Assembly (NCBI RefSeq): GCF_014467285.1
Contig: NZ_NKHR01000010.1
Span: forward strand, 62,001-126,000
DNA length: 64,000 nt
Direction of reading: 5' to 3'
Source: Xenorhabdus sp014467285
GTDB taxonomy: Bacteria > Pseudomonadota > Gammaproteobacteria > Enterobacterales > Enterobacteriaceae
Shown: positions 36,994 through 45,572 of the stretch, piece after piece
Layout of the letters: each line of letters starts with the position of its first letter
How positions within the stretch are numbered: position 1 is the first letter of the stretch
The notes under the pieces: model-generated
What the model was told of the DNA's origin: nothing
Seen by the model: only the letters and a program-made list of their open reading frames with translations
Database searches by the model: none
Made by a program: the position numbers and the translations under genes

Positions 36994-38007
36994 ATGCCGA
37001 ACTTTTATAATAACCATTATTATAATAACTACTCTTATAATAATTATCCTTATAATAACTATTTCAGTGGCAATCATCCATCTTTACACGCACTACCTGT
37101 TGGGTATTGCTTGAACGGATTTGAGATCGAAAAAGTTATTGGCAGTGGCGGGTTCGGGATTGTGTATCGTGCCTGGGATCACCGACTGAAACGAAGCATT
37201 GCGATCAAAGAATATATGCCTTCTTCTTTGGTAATACGTGAACAAAATTTAACGTTAAAACTACGCAGAGGAGATTTCAGAAAAAGATTTCAAATGGGGC
37301 TGACTAATTTTATGCGTGAAGCGCATTTTATGAGTTGTTTCAATCACCCATGCTTACCATTTTTTCTTCATTTTTGGCAACAAAACTGCACTGCCTACAT
37401 TGCAACACCTTTTTACCGTGGAAAGACGTTAAAGGCATTGCAAGTGACACAACCAGAAATTATCAATCAACGCTGGCTCAGCAACATTTTATATCCTTTG
37501 CTTGATGCACTTAATACGCTTCACCAAGCGGGTTATCTGCACTGTGATATTTCTTTGGATAATATCTTGATTCAAGAAAATGGAGCACCGGTACTACTCG
37601 ATTTAGGCTCAACCAGAAAACTGAACGAACGACTGTCTGATGAACTTGAAGTTACCATAAGATCAGGTTTTACGCCTATCGAACAATACACCGCCAATGA
37701 AGAAGGACAGCTAGGCCCCTGGACAGATATCTATGCGATAGGGGCAGCACTTCATACTTTAATTACAGGAACTCCCCCGCCAGTCAGTATCGTGCGTAAT
37801 CTTGAAGATAATTATCAACCTCTGGCCGAACGGAAACTTGCTGGTTATTCACTCTCATTTCTACATGCTATCGATCGCGCTTTAGCCATTCAACCTTCTG
37901 AACGACCAATGACCACGTCAGAATTAACAACGTTGATAAAATCATCTGCTGTAGAACCCTCCTTGCCCTTGACATTATCTGATTTTGGTACGCTATCAGA
38001 GTACTGA
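36994..38007 (+). CDS. T6SS-linked Ser/Thr protein kinase-like protein (PpkA/Stk type)
   Basis: 337 residues from the ATG at 36994 (aggag upstream); the open frame continues upstream inside clpV but that part is unlikely to be used. The N-terminal 25 residues are an Asn/Tyr repeat (NNYSYNNYPYNNYFSGN). The kinase domain follows: Gly loop GSGGFGIVY (50-58), Lys72 in AIKEY, catalytic loop HCDISLDN (183-190, lacking the usual Arg and Lys of HRDxKxxN), DLG near 202, and the GFTPIEQYT activation segment of T6SS kinases. No transmembrane or vWA region is seen, unlike long PpkA. It probably works with the FHA protein; no PP2C phosphatase (PppA) gene was found in the locus. Confidence 0.88.
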   Translation: MPNFYNNHYYNNYSYNNYPYNNYFSGNHPSLHALPVGYCLNGFEIEKVIGSGGFGIVYRAWDHRLKRSIAIKEYMPSSLVIREQNLTLKLRRGDFRKRFQMGLTNFMREAHFMSCFNHPCLPFFLHFWQQNCTAYIATPFYRGKTLKALQVTQPEIINQRWLSNILYPLLDALNTLHQAGYLHCDISLDNILIQENGAPVLLDLGSTRKLNERLSDELEVTIRSGFTPIEQYTANEEGQLGPWTDIYAIGAALHTLITGTPPPVSIVRNLEDNYQPLAERKLAGYSLSFLHAIDRALAIQPSERPMTTSELTTLIKSSAVEPSLPLTLSDFGTLSEY

Positions 38008-38084
38008 CAATCTATTCCCTGTGGATTTCAAGATGACAATATGCAGATATAAATAATTATTGTGTAATTTAAGGGAGTCTGGCC

Positions 38085-38246
38085 ATGATATATAGAAAAA
38101 GATCGTTGAGTGTTAATCATCATCATGATTTTTTATCAAATCCATTACGGGAAACTAAATATAGGTATCAAAGTGCAAAAACGATATTCACGTTAATAAA
38201 AAATAAAAACGCCTCCGCCAGAGATAATCTTTGGCGGAGTATTTAA
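38085..38246 (+). CDS. Possible small protein (53 residues)
   Basis: A 53-codon frame starts at an ATG with a good aagggag at spacing 7 and ends inside the right arm of the tyrR-side terminator. The peptide is basic and polar (MIYRKRSLSVNHHHDFLSNP; end ASARDNLWRSI) with no membrane segment and no match I know. It lies in the T6SS operon direction, 78 bases after the kinase. It could be chance; the ribosome binding site is the main support. Confidence 0.35.
   Translation: MIYRKRSLSVNHHHDFLSNPLRETKYRYQSAKTIFTLIKNKNASARDNLWRSI
38213..38239. terminator. Bidirectional terminator between the T6SS operon and tyrR
   Basis: ctccgcca (38213-38220) pairs with tggcggag (38232-38239), with an A-rich left flank and a T-rich right flank. 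It can end transcription of the rightward T6SS operon and of leftward tyrR. Confidence 0.85.
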
Positions 38247-38255
38247 AATCAATAA

Positions 38256-39845
38256 TTATTCATCTTCATGTTCAGAGGTATGCTTCTTTCCACTCAATCC
38301 ATATTCACGTAGTTTATTCGCTATTGCAGTATGAGAAACACCAAGCCGTTTTGCCAATTTACGCGTACTGGGATAATGGCGATAAAGGCGCGTCAATACA
38401 GAACGTTCGAAACGCTTGCTGATTTCATCCAAAGACCCCACCAGCACATCTTCACTAAATGCTATCTCTGATTCTAATTCAGGTAACTGAATATCCTGCG
38501 GGCATAGTTTATTCGTCTCAAGCTGAGTCAACGCATGATAGATAACATTCCGCAGTTGTCTGACGTTCCCCGGCCAGTGATAACCAGACAAAAATGGTTC
38601 CAAATCAGAAGAAAGCTTAGGCTTGGTTAAACCCTGCTCTTGTGCAAAACGCGTAACAAAGTAATCTGTCAGCGGCATAATATCCGCCCGACGCTCCCGT
38701 AAGGGAGGTAATGTAATAGTTAACACATTCAGCCGGTAATAGAGATCTTCACGAAACATCCCTTTTTGCACTAACTCAACCAAATTCTTCTGAGTCGCGC
38801 ATATAATCCGAACATTAACTTTAACTTCATTATCTTCACCAACGCGGCGGAATGTGCCATCGTTCAAGAAACGCAGCAATTTATTCTGCATTTGTGGCGA
38901 CATTTCACCGATCTCATCCAACAAAACCGTTCCGCCATTCGCCTGCTCAAAGAAACCTTTTTTGCCTTCCATCGCATTTGGGTAAGCTCCCGCCGCATAA
39001 CCAAACAGCTCACTTTCGACAACATCATCTGGCATGGAAGCACAATTTAACCCAAGAAAAGGCTCTTTTCCTCTGGCACTCCGCAAATGACAAGCTTTAG
39101 CAAATTCATCTTTTCCGGTTCCCGTTTCTCCAATAAGCAGCAACGGGGCATCAAGCATTGCCATTTTACGTGCCTGCTCAACGACATGAACCATTTTAGG
39201 ACTGACGGCAATAATTTGCTCGAAAGCACGATCATCATTCACCGTTAATCGTTTAAGCGATGATTCAATATTTTTTTCTGAATGACGTGATTCAGCACGC
39301 AACATAATTACAGCGCCTACACACCTGACGACCTGATTTTCATCTGTTAACTGCATAGGAACAATATCCATCTCATAGTCCTGCCCTTTGATGGATAAAT
39401 GTGCCGAATGAGGTTGGTGGTGCTCACTTTCGAGCCAGCGGAGGAAATTGTAATTGTTAATCAGATGACTGATGTTTTTTTGGCTTATCTTTTCTTTACC
39501 GAGGCCAAATAGTACCAATGAAGCGGGGTTAGCCAGCTCGATGTTTCCTTTCATATCAATAGAAAAGATAGGTTCAGGAACCGATTCCAACAATGTCCAC
39601 ATCGCCCTATGCTCTTTTTCTGACGGCATAAAGGCGACCGTCCGAACATCAATCACTCCGCTGATGCGGCGAATTTCCGCCATCAATAAGCGAAAGGTGT
39701 TGAAATCAATCTGAGTAAAATTAAGGTAAATACGACGAGCAGGAGAAATCTCAATTCCTTTCAGGTCAATATTTCTTAAAACCAGTAAATCAAGTAACTC
39801 ACGAGTTAACCCAATTCGATCCTGACAAGTAACTTCTAATCGCAT
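38256..39845 (-). CDS. tyrR: TyrR, aromatic amino acid transcriptional regulator
   Basis: 529 residues. N-terminal ACT domain (MRLEVTCQDRIGLTRELLD), PAS domain about 80-190, AAA+ domain with Walker A GETGTGKDE and the TyrR-specific GYAAGAYPNAMEGKKG in place of the sigma-54-contacting GAFTGA loop, and a C-terminal Fis-like HTH (TRKLAKRLGVSHTAIANKL). It represses or activates aroF/tyrA/mtr-type genes with Tyr, Phe or Trp and ATP as ligands. The ATG at 39845 gives the canonical N-terminus. Confidence 0.97.
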   Translation of the reverse strand: MRLEVTCQDRIGLTRELLDLLVLRNIDLKGIEISPARRIYLNFTQIDFNTFRLLMAEIRRISGVIDVRTVAFMPSEKEHRAMWTLLESVPEPIFSIDMKGNIELANPASLVLFGLGKEKISQKNISHLINNYNFLRWLESEHHQPHSAHLSIKGQDYEMDIVPMQLTDENQVVRCVGAVIMLRAESRHSEKNIESSLKRLTVNDDRAFEQIIAVSPKMVHVVEQARKMAMLDAPLLLIGETGTGKDEFAKACHLRSARGKEPFLGLNCASMPDDVVESELFGYAAGAYPNAMEGKKGFFEQANGGTVLLDEIGEMSPQMQNKLLRFLNDGTFRRVGEDNEVKVNVRIICATQKNLVELVQKGMFREDLYYRLNVLTITLPPLRERRADIMPLTDYFVTRFAQEQGLTKPKLSSDLEPFLSGYHWPGNVRQLRNVIYHALTQLETNKLCPQDIQLPELESEIAFSEDVLVGSLDEISKRFERSVLTRLYRHYPSTRKLAKRLGVSHTAIANKLREYGLSGKKHTSEHEDE

Positions 39846-39981
39846 TATTTTGACCTTATTTACACGATGTGCATAACCTTCTGAAATGTTACCCGTTACT
39901 GTGCAATAGATGAAGCCCTTGTCAGCAAAAGTTTACGATAAAATAAGTTGTCAATCTGGAATGACAGTAGCCACTGTTTGG

Positions 39982-41067
39982 CTACTGTATTTTGGTGACT
40001 GTATTGTTCTCGGTCTTTTTGGTTTTTGTCATCGGTAATGTGCTTTTAAGCTGGGTTAGTAATTGGTGGCGAAAATCCCCCAGTTTCGGCTTGTCGCCAT
40101 CAATCCACGGCAAAGGACGGCACAGTTCCATTGCTTTAATACCCAGACGTGCAGTAAGCAGCCCCGCGCCAATTCCCTGAGCAGCACGCGCTGAAAGACG
40201 GGCGGCAATGTCTTGAGACAACCAGTCCATGCCCACTTCTCTCACTAATTCTGACGCGCCCGCAAAGGCAATATTCAGCAAGACTAACCGGAACAGACGA
40301 ATGCGGCTAAAATAACCTAATTCGATTCCATATAGTGCCGCTATGCGATTAATCAAACGAATATTTCGCCACGCAATAAAGGCCATATCGACAATAGCCA
40401 ACGGGCTGACAGCAATCATTAAAGCAGATTCTGCCGCAGAACGACTGATCTCTTTCTTCGCTTGTACATCTAAGACCGGCTGAACCAATTTGCTGTATAA
40501 CATGACTATTTCACGGTCATTGTGTGTCTCATGTACAGCCGCCTGCCAACGCTGCAATGCCGGGTGCTGTTGCTCAATTCCAGCTTGCTCTGCCAGTTTT
40601 TCGCAAAATTGACGCCCTTTACCAATACCATGGCTTTGCAACAGCACCTTCGCAGTATCTCGCTCTTCAGTACGCTGGCGTAAGTGATAGAGACGCCGCC
40701 ACTCTCTTATCACTGTGCCGATTCCCGCAAAAATAATCAGCCCACCCGCTGCTGCAACACCCAGTGCAATCCAATCATTCTGCTGCCATGATTGATATAT
40801 CCACTGAATAAACTGTGCAATCACACTGACACCTAACAACAATATTGCGCCGGAAAAAATTTTTCGCCACAAACTCCGTTTTGGTTTCAATGCCTGATTG
40901 ACAGCACCTTCAAATTCCCCCTCTTGTTCCTCTGCGTCCAGTTCAGGCATAACCGGATAGAATTCCTTTTCCTGCCCATTGAATTCTTTTTTTGATTTCA
41001 GCGACGGCTCTGACGATGTTGGTGCAAGATCGTCAAAATCCATTCTCGGTTTCAAAGGCTCGGTCAT
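39982..41067 (-). CDS. ycjF: YcjF family (UPF0283/DUF697) membrane protein
   Basis: 361 residues. Acidic, Pro-rich N-terminus, two transmembrane helices (about 70-95 and 98-118: IFSGAILLLGVSVIAQFIQW, LGVAAAGGLIIFAGIG), then the DUF697 C-terminal domain (AESALMIAVSPLAIVDMAFI, RLGIKAMELCRPLPW). It forms a conserved pair with ycjX, overlapping it by 4 bases, and is part of the Psp-linked gene set. Molecular function is not established. Confidence 0.95.
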   Translation of the reverse strand: MTEPLKPRMDFDDLAPTSSEPSLKSKKEFNGQEKEFYPVMPELDAEEQEGEFEGAVNQALKPKRSLWRKIFSGAILLLGVSVIAQFIQWIYQSWQQNDWIALGVAAAGGLIIFAGIGTVIREWRRLYHLRQRTEERDTAKVLLQSHGIGKGRQFCEKLAEQAGIEQQHPALQRWQAAVHETHNDREIVMLYSKLVQPVLDVQAKKEISRSAAESALMIAVSPLAIVDMAFIAWRNIRLINRIAALYGIELGYFSRIRLFRLVLLNIAFAGASELVREVGMDWLSQDIAARLSARAAQGIGAGLLTARLGIKAMELCRPLPWIDGDKPKLGDFRHQLLTQLKSTLPMTKTKKTENNTVTKIQ

Positions 41068-42461
41068 GTTAATTTATCTCCCAGTAAAAATTCCATTGCG
41101 CTATCCATGCGAATATGGGGTAACGGCATATCGATATTGGCTTGTTTCGGCCTGAATGATTCAAAATTGAACCCCTGTTTTTGCCAAAAATCGCTGTTCG
41201 GCAAACGCTGTGGCACTTCTCCCGGAAAGAATGTCATTGATTTATCATCTGACAAGCGGTTGCCTTTAATGGCAGGAATTTTTTCACCATCATGAATGAC
41301 AATACCACTTTCTGTTGCCTGAACGGATGCAAGCCCCACACAATCCATACTGATCCCTTCAAACGCCGCGTCTTGCCAGGCTTCCTGAACCAATTGCTGT
41401 AAAAGAGAAACAAGGTTGGCATGTTGATCCGCTGTAATATGATCAGCTTTGCTGGCCGCAAACATCAATTTATCGATACAAGGGGAAAATAAACGACGAA
41501 ACAATGTTCGTTTACCATAATGGAAACTCTGCATAAGCTGTGTCAATGCAAGCCGCATATCGTTAAAGGCTTGTGGGCCACTGTTCAAAGGCTGTAAACA
41601 ATCCACCAGAACAATTTGCCGATCAAAACGGAGGAAATGCTCTTTATAGAAACCCTTGACGATATGATCGCAATAATAAGCAAAGCGCTCCCGCAACATT
41701 CCAATGTTAGTATGTTTATCCGCCTTGGTTAATTGAGGCTCTCCAATTCTGTCGATATCCGGCCATGGGAAAAATTGCAGCGCTGGCGCTCCCGCTAAAT
41801 CCCCCGGTAATATAAACCGCCCTGGCTGAATAAAATGCAACCCCTGTTGTTTGCATTGATGCAGATAATCGGTATAAGCCTGAGCGATTCTGGCAAGTAA
41901 ATTTTCATCAGCAGGCGCCAATGGATCACATTGTTTGCATAATTCCAACCACGGTTTAGCCGAATTCGCTCTTTCCCCTTTGAGCAATCCATTCATATGT
42001 CGTGACCACGCCAGATAATTTTGTTCCAGCATGGGTAAATCGAGTAACCACTCTCCCGGATAGTCAACAATTTCCAGGTAAAGGGTGGAGGTTTCCTTTA
42101 GATAACGAAAGAGAGAATCTTCAGAGCGATAACGCAAAGCCAAGCGAATTTCGCTCACTCCACGCGTTGGTATTGGCCAATACGGTGGTGTATCTTGCAA
42201 TGCGGCAATATTTTCATCATAAGCAAAACGGGGAATACCAAAATCTCGCTGTGGTACCCGCTTTACTCCCAGCAAACGCCCATCACGCACAGCAGAAAAT
42301 AGCGGCAATCTGGCTCCGCTATGCACATGCAGTAACTGGTTTACTAAAGAAGTAATAAAGGCGGTTTTTCCGCTGCGACTTAGTCCTGTTACCGCCAGCC
42401 GCAAATGGCGGTCCATTCCACGATTAACAAGCGCTGAAAGTTCATTTTGCAACCGTTTCAT
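41064..42461 (-). CDS. ycjX: YcjX family P-loop GTPase-like protein
   Basis: 465 residues, DUF463. Walker A GLSRSGKTAF at about 26-35, LYLEIVDYPGEWLLDLPML (switch-like region), VLVDCLQPLNSG and ASKADHIT, typical of YcjX. In enterobacteria it follows the psp genes and is phage-shock induced; here it lies downstream of pspABC in the same direction. It overlaps ycjF, indicating coupling. Confidence 0.95.
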   Translation of the reverse strand: MKRLQNELSALVNRGMDRHLRLAVTGLSRSGKTAFITSLVNQLLHVHSGARLPLFSAVRDGRLLGVKRVPQRDFGIPRFAYDENIAALQDTPPYWPIPTRGVSEIRLALRYRSEDSLFRYLKETSTLYLEIVDYPGEWLLDLPMLEQNYLAWSRHMNGLLKGERANSAKPWLELCKQCDPLAPADENLLARIAQAYTDYLHQCKQQGLHFIQPGRFILPGDLAGAPALQFFPWPDIDRIGEPQLTKADKHTNIGMLRERFAYYCDHIVKGFYKEHFLRFDRQIVLVDCLQPLNSGPQAFNDMRLALTQLMQSFHYGKRTLFRRLFSPCIDKLMFAASKADHITADQHANLVSLLQQLVQEAWQDAAFEGISMDCVGLASVQATESGIVIHDGEKIPAIKGNRLSDDKSMTFFPGEVPQRLPNSDFWQKQGFNFESFRPKQANIDMPLPHIRMDSAMEFLLGDKLT

Positions 42462-42646
42462 GTTTCTCCTAATGGGGAATACCGTGACTCTGTTTCATCC
42501 GGTCTGTAACATCGGCACAATTACATTTATTATCAACAGGTTGATATTATTTCGATGTTACTGACCAGATCCCCTATTTTTCTATATAAAATTTTAGGGT
42601 ATTTAAATTTAGTATTCTAAATTTATAGCCTAACCTTGTTCACGGT

Positions 42647-43009
42647 CTAAAGTTGGCGAAAACGACTGCGTACACTGTAAGTGTCTGAAGTAATATAACG
42701 TTCCATCTGACGCAAACGAGCTTCACTTGCCCTCAGTTGGTAATCTACTTCATCCAACATTTTCTGTGCTGATGGCCCCCTATCTTTTTCCTCCGCCAAA
42801 TATCCCGCAGGCGCGGGATCCATCACAAAGGTTAAGATAATATAAGCCAATACAGTTATGCCAAATAACCCAAAGAACAGCGACAGTACTGTGATAGTAC
42901 GGATAAGCGGAACAGGCACGTTAAAATAATCTGCCAGCCCGGCACAAACCCCTTTTACCATCCCCTGATCTGGCAAGCGATAGAGTTTCCGGCGGTATGT
43001 ATTCGACAT
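42647..43009 (-). CDS. pspC: PspC, phage shock inner-membrane regulator
   Basis: 120 residues. PspC domain (YRLPDQGMVKGVCAGLADYF) with one strong transmembrane segment (ITVLSLFFGLFGITVLAYII) and a C-terminal amphipathic helix. With PspB it senses envelope stress and recruits PspA. It starts in the stop of pspB (TAATG). No pspD is found between it and ycjX. Confidence 0.95.
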   Translation of the reverse strand: MSNTYRRKLYRLPDQGMVKGVCAGLADYFNVPVPLIRTITVLSLFFGLFGITVLAYIILTFVMDPAPAGYLAEEKDRGPSAQKMLDEVDYQLRASEARLRQMERYITSDTYSVRSRFRQL

Positions 43010-43230
43010 TATGACTGTCTCCAGTTTGGATGCTCAGCATCAAGGATATCTTCCAGCGTTTTGATCCGTTCCTGCATACGCCGAGCGTTCTCTGTCAATT
43101 GCTCTAAACGCTGAACTTCGTTGCTCCCTAACTGACCTCGATTCTGGTTGCTATAATGCAGCCACAACCAAATGGGTAAAACAAAAAGCACGAAGATGAT
43201 CAGTGGGATCCCCAGAAATATATAGCCCAT
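43009..43230 (-). CDS. pspB: PspB, phage shock protein B
   Basis: 73 residues: an N-terminal transmembrane helix (IFLGIPLIIFVLFVLPIWLW) and a leucine-rich coiled coil (LGSNEVQRLEQLTENARRMQ). It is a partner of PspC. The stop overlaps the pspC start. Confidence 0.95.
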   Translation of the reverse strand: MGYIFLGIPLIIFVLFVLPIWLWLHYSNQNRGQLGSNEVQRLEQLTENARRMQERIKTLEDILDAEHPNWRQS

Positions 43231-43278
43231 TATCTTTCCTTAGTTGTGCATAACATAAGTTGTGCATGACATATGTCA

Positions 43279-43950
43279 TCATTGTGGATCTTTGAGATTC
43301 ATTTTAGCCTTCAGGGCCGCAAGTTGCGCACTGATTTCATCATCCGCTTTCAATTCTGCAAATTGCTGTTCGAGTGATTTTTGTTTACCCAACCCAACGG
43401 ATTCCGCTTCGGCTTCCATGTGATCTATCCGGCGCTCAAACTGCTCGAATCGCGCCATTGCCTCGTCTATTTTACCACTATCTAGCTGACGACGTACTTC
43501 ACGGGAAGATGCCGCAGCCTGATGACGCAAAGTTAATGATTGTTGTCTTGCACGCGCTTCTGTCAATTTATTTTCCAGCTCCGTCACTTCACCCTTAATG
43601 CGTTCAAGCGTTTCATCCAAAATCGACAGTTCGTTTGTTAATACTTCAACCAGACTGTTAACTTTCTGTTTTTCAATCAACGCCGCACGAGCCAGATCTT
43701 CTTTACCTTTACTCAGCGCCAGTTCAGCTTTTTCCTGCCAACCCTCAATTTGGCTTTCGCCATTGCTAATACGGCGCAAAAGTTGTTTTTTCTCTGCCAG
43801 TGTACGCGCTGAGGTTGAACGAATTTCAACCAGCGTGTCTTCCATTTCCTGAATCATCAAGCGGATCATTTTTTGTGGATCTTCCGCTTTATCCAGCAGA
43901 GAAGAAATGTTGGCATTAACGATATCAGCAAAGCGAGAAAAAATACCCAT
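43279..43950 (-). CDS. pspA: PspA, phage shock effector
   Basis: 223 residues using the second ATG (43950), which gives the canonical start MGIFSRFADIVNANI and best spacing to the agagg ribosome binding site; an ATG six bases earlier is also possible. It is an all-helical ESCRT-III-like coiled coil (MIQEMEDTLVEIRSTSARTL, EQFERRIDHMEAEAESVGLG). It binds PspF to silence transcription and oligomerises on damaged inner membrane. Transcribed from the sigma-54 promoter at 44084-44098. Confidence 0.96.
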   Translation of the reverse strand: MGIFSRFADIVNANISSLLDKAEDPQKMIRLMIQEMEDTLVEIRSTSARTLAEKKQLLRRISNGESQIEGWQEKAELALSKGKEDLARAALIEKQKVNSLVEVLTNELSILDETLERIKGEVTELENKLTEARARQQSLTLRHQAAASSREVRRQLDSGKIDEAMARFEQFERRIDHMEAEAESVGLGKQKSLEQQFAELKADDEISAQLAALKAKMNLKDPQ

Positions 43951-44083
43951 AGTCATAAACCTCTTTCATTAGAATGTATGTTATGCCTGTGTACTGTTAA
44001 AGCGGGTAATAAGATACACGGTAAGGCATTTATTTAATTACTTGAATACAAATCACTTAAATACAAATGACTTAAATATAAAT

Positions 44084-44098
44084 ACAAGATACATGCCA
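44084..44098 (-). promoter_or_regulatory. Sigma-54 promoter of pspABC
   Basis: Read on the minus strand, TGGCAT (44098-44093) and TTGT (44087-44084) are spaced by five bases, matching the -24/-12 consensus and closely resembling the E. coli psp promoter. It lies about 135 bases upstream of pspA in the divergent pspA/pspF gap. The A+T-rich stretch beyond it, toward pspF, would hold the PspF and IHF sites. Confidence 0.85.
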
Positions 44099-44207
44099 AC
44101 TTTTATATCTTTATTATCTTATTGAAATAAATAAAATAATTTTCCTTTGACTTTTTATTGCCATAATTTAATGTGGTTAAATTGACTAATTAGTGGCGAA
44201 AAATACC

Positions 44208-45227
44208 ATGTCCCAGTTTATTGATAACCTATTAGGTGAAGCAAACTGTTTTATTGAAATTTTGGAACAAGTCTCTGCACTGGCAAAGTTGAATAAGCCT
44301 GTTTTGGTTCTCGGCGAACGGGGAACAGGTAAGGAGTTAATCGCCCGTCGTTTGCATTATCTTTCTCCGCGTTGGCAAGGCCCCTTCATTTCTTTGAACT
44401 GTGCTGCGCTCAATGAAAACTTGCTTGATTCTGAGCTCTTCGGTCATGAAGCCGGCGCATTCACAGGCGCTCATGCAAAACATCAGGGGCGCTTTGAACG
44501 GGCAGATGGTGGAACGTTGTTTCTTGACGAACTGGCTACCGCCCCGATGCAGGTACAGGAAAAATTGCTGCGCGTCATTGAATATGGTCATTTGGAACGC
44601 GTAGGTGGCAATAAGTCCTTACAAGTCGATGTACGTCTGATCTGTGCAACCAATGAAGATTTGCCTGCTATGGCTGCCTGCGGGAAGTTCAGGGCTGATT
44701 TACTTGACAGGCTTGCATTCGATGTGGTTCAAATTCCGCCACTACGTCAACGACAACAGGATATTATGTTACTGGCACAGAATTTTGCGATTCAGATGTG
44801 TCGCGAATTAAAGCTGACCTTTTTCCCCGGATTTACTGACAAAGCCAAACAGCAGCTACTTTCTTATCATTGGCCCGGCAATGTCCGAGAATTAAAGAAC
44901 GTCATAGAACGCTCCATTTATCGACACGGCGATAATCAGAATGAATTAAACACTATCATTATCAATCCATTTTCATCATCACAAGGGCTTGTTGAACAAC
45001 CTGTTAATTCGCGATCTATTGATAGTCAGCCGACCGATTACACCCTTCCCCAATTACCCCTTGATTTAAGGCAATGGCAAAATGATAGTGAAAGGATTTT
45101 GATCATACAGGCATTGGTAAAAAGTCAATTCAATCAGAAAAAAGCGGCTGATAAGCTCAACCTGACTTATCACCAGCTACGTGGATTAATCAAAAAACAC
45201 GATATTGATATTCATACCAGTGAATAA
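44208..45227 (+). CDS. pspF: PspF, sigma-54 enhancer-binding activator
   Basis: 339 residues from the ATG at 44208 (a GTG 15 bases upstream is in frame). It lacks a sensory N-terminal domain, as in E. coli. AAA+ core: Walker A GERGTGKE, the sigma-54-binding loop GAFTGA, Walker B GGTLFLDEL, then a C-terminal Fis-like HTH (NQKKAADKLNLTYHQLRGLI). It activates pspABC and is inhibited by PspA. Divergent from pspA. Confidence 0.96.
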   Translation: MSQFIDNLLGEANCFIEILEQVSALAKLNKPVLVLGERGTGKELIARRLHYLSPRWQGPFISLNCAALNENLLDSELFGHEAGAFTGAHAKHQGRFERADGGTLFLDELATAPMQVQEKLLRVIEYGHLERVGGNKSLQVDVRLICATNEDLPAMAACGKFRADLLDRLAFDVVQIPPLRQRQQDIMLLAQNFAIQMCRELKLTFFPGFTDKAKQQLLSYHWPGNVRELKNVIERSIYRHGDNQNELNTIIINPFSSSQGLVEQPVNSRSIDSQPTDYTLPQLPLDLRQWQNDSERILIIQALVKSQFNQKKAADKLNLTYHQLRGLIKKHDIDIHTSE

Positions 45228-45330
45228 ATGAAAATCAGTGGGAATAAGGTAGCCAATCGATTTCAGATCTTGGTAAACATTCTGGTAAACCATAGTGGTA
45301 ATCTGACGATGAATAATAAGATAAAAAAAT

Positions 45331-45350
45331 AGCCGGCACCCGAGCCGGCT
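45331..45350 (+). terminator. Terminator after pspF
   Basis: agccggc (45331-45337) pairs with gccggct (45344-45350) around a 6-base loop, with an A run on the left and an A/T stretch on the right. It lies in the 345-base gap between pspF and sapA, which otherwise shows no gene; a sapA promoter is expected in 45400-45550 but was not assigned. Confidence 0.75.
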
Positions 45351-45572
45351 AATAAAATACTGGAAGCAATGTGAGCAATGTCGTGCTGTTCCTGAAGATT
45401 ACATCCTGCGTATTGCAAAGATGTTTTCCCGAAAGCACGATACGAATGATAATACGTCTCAATTCTATTTGTAAAGCACTTTATTGAGAACTTTTCTCAT
45501 TGACGTGATCTGATCGTTGTTTTTGAGCAAAAAGCGTTAATTAAGTTACAATGGCCGAACTCTTTTCTATGA

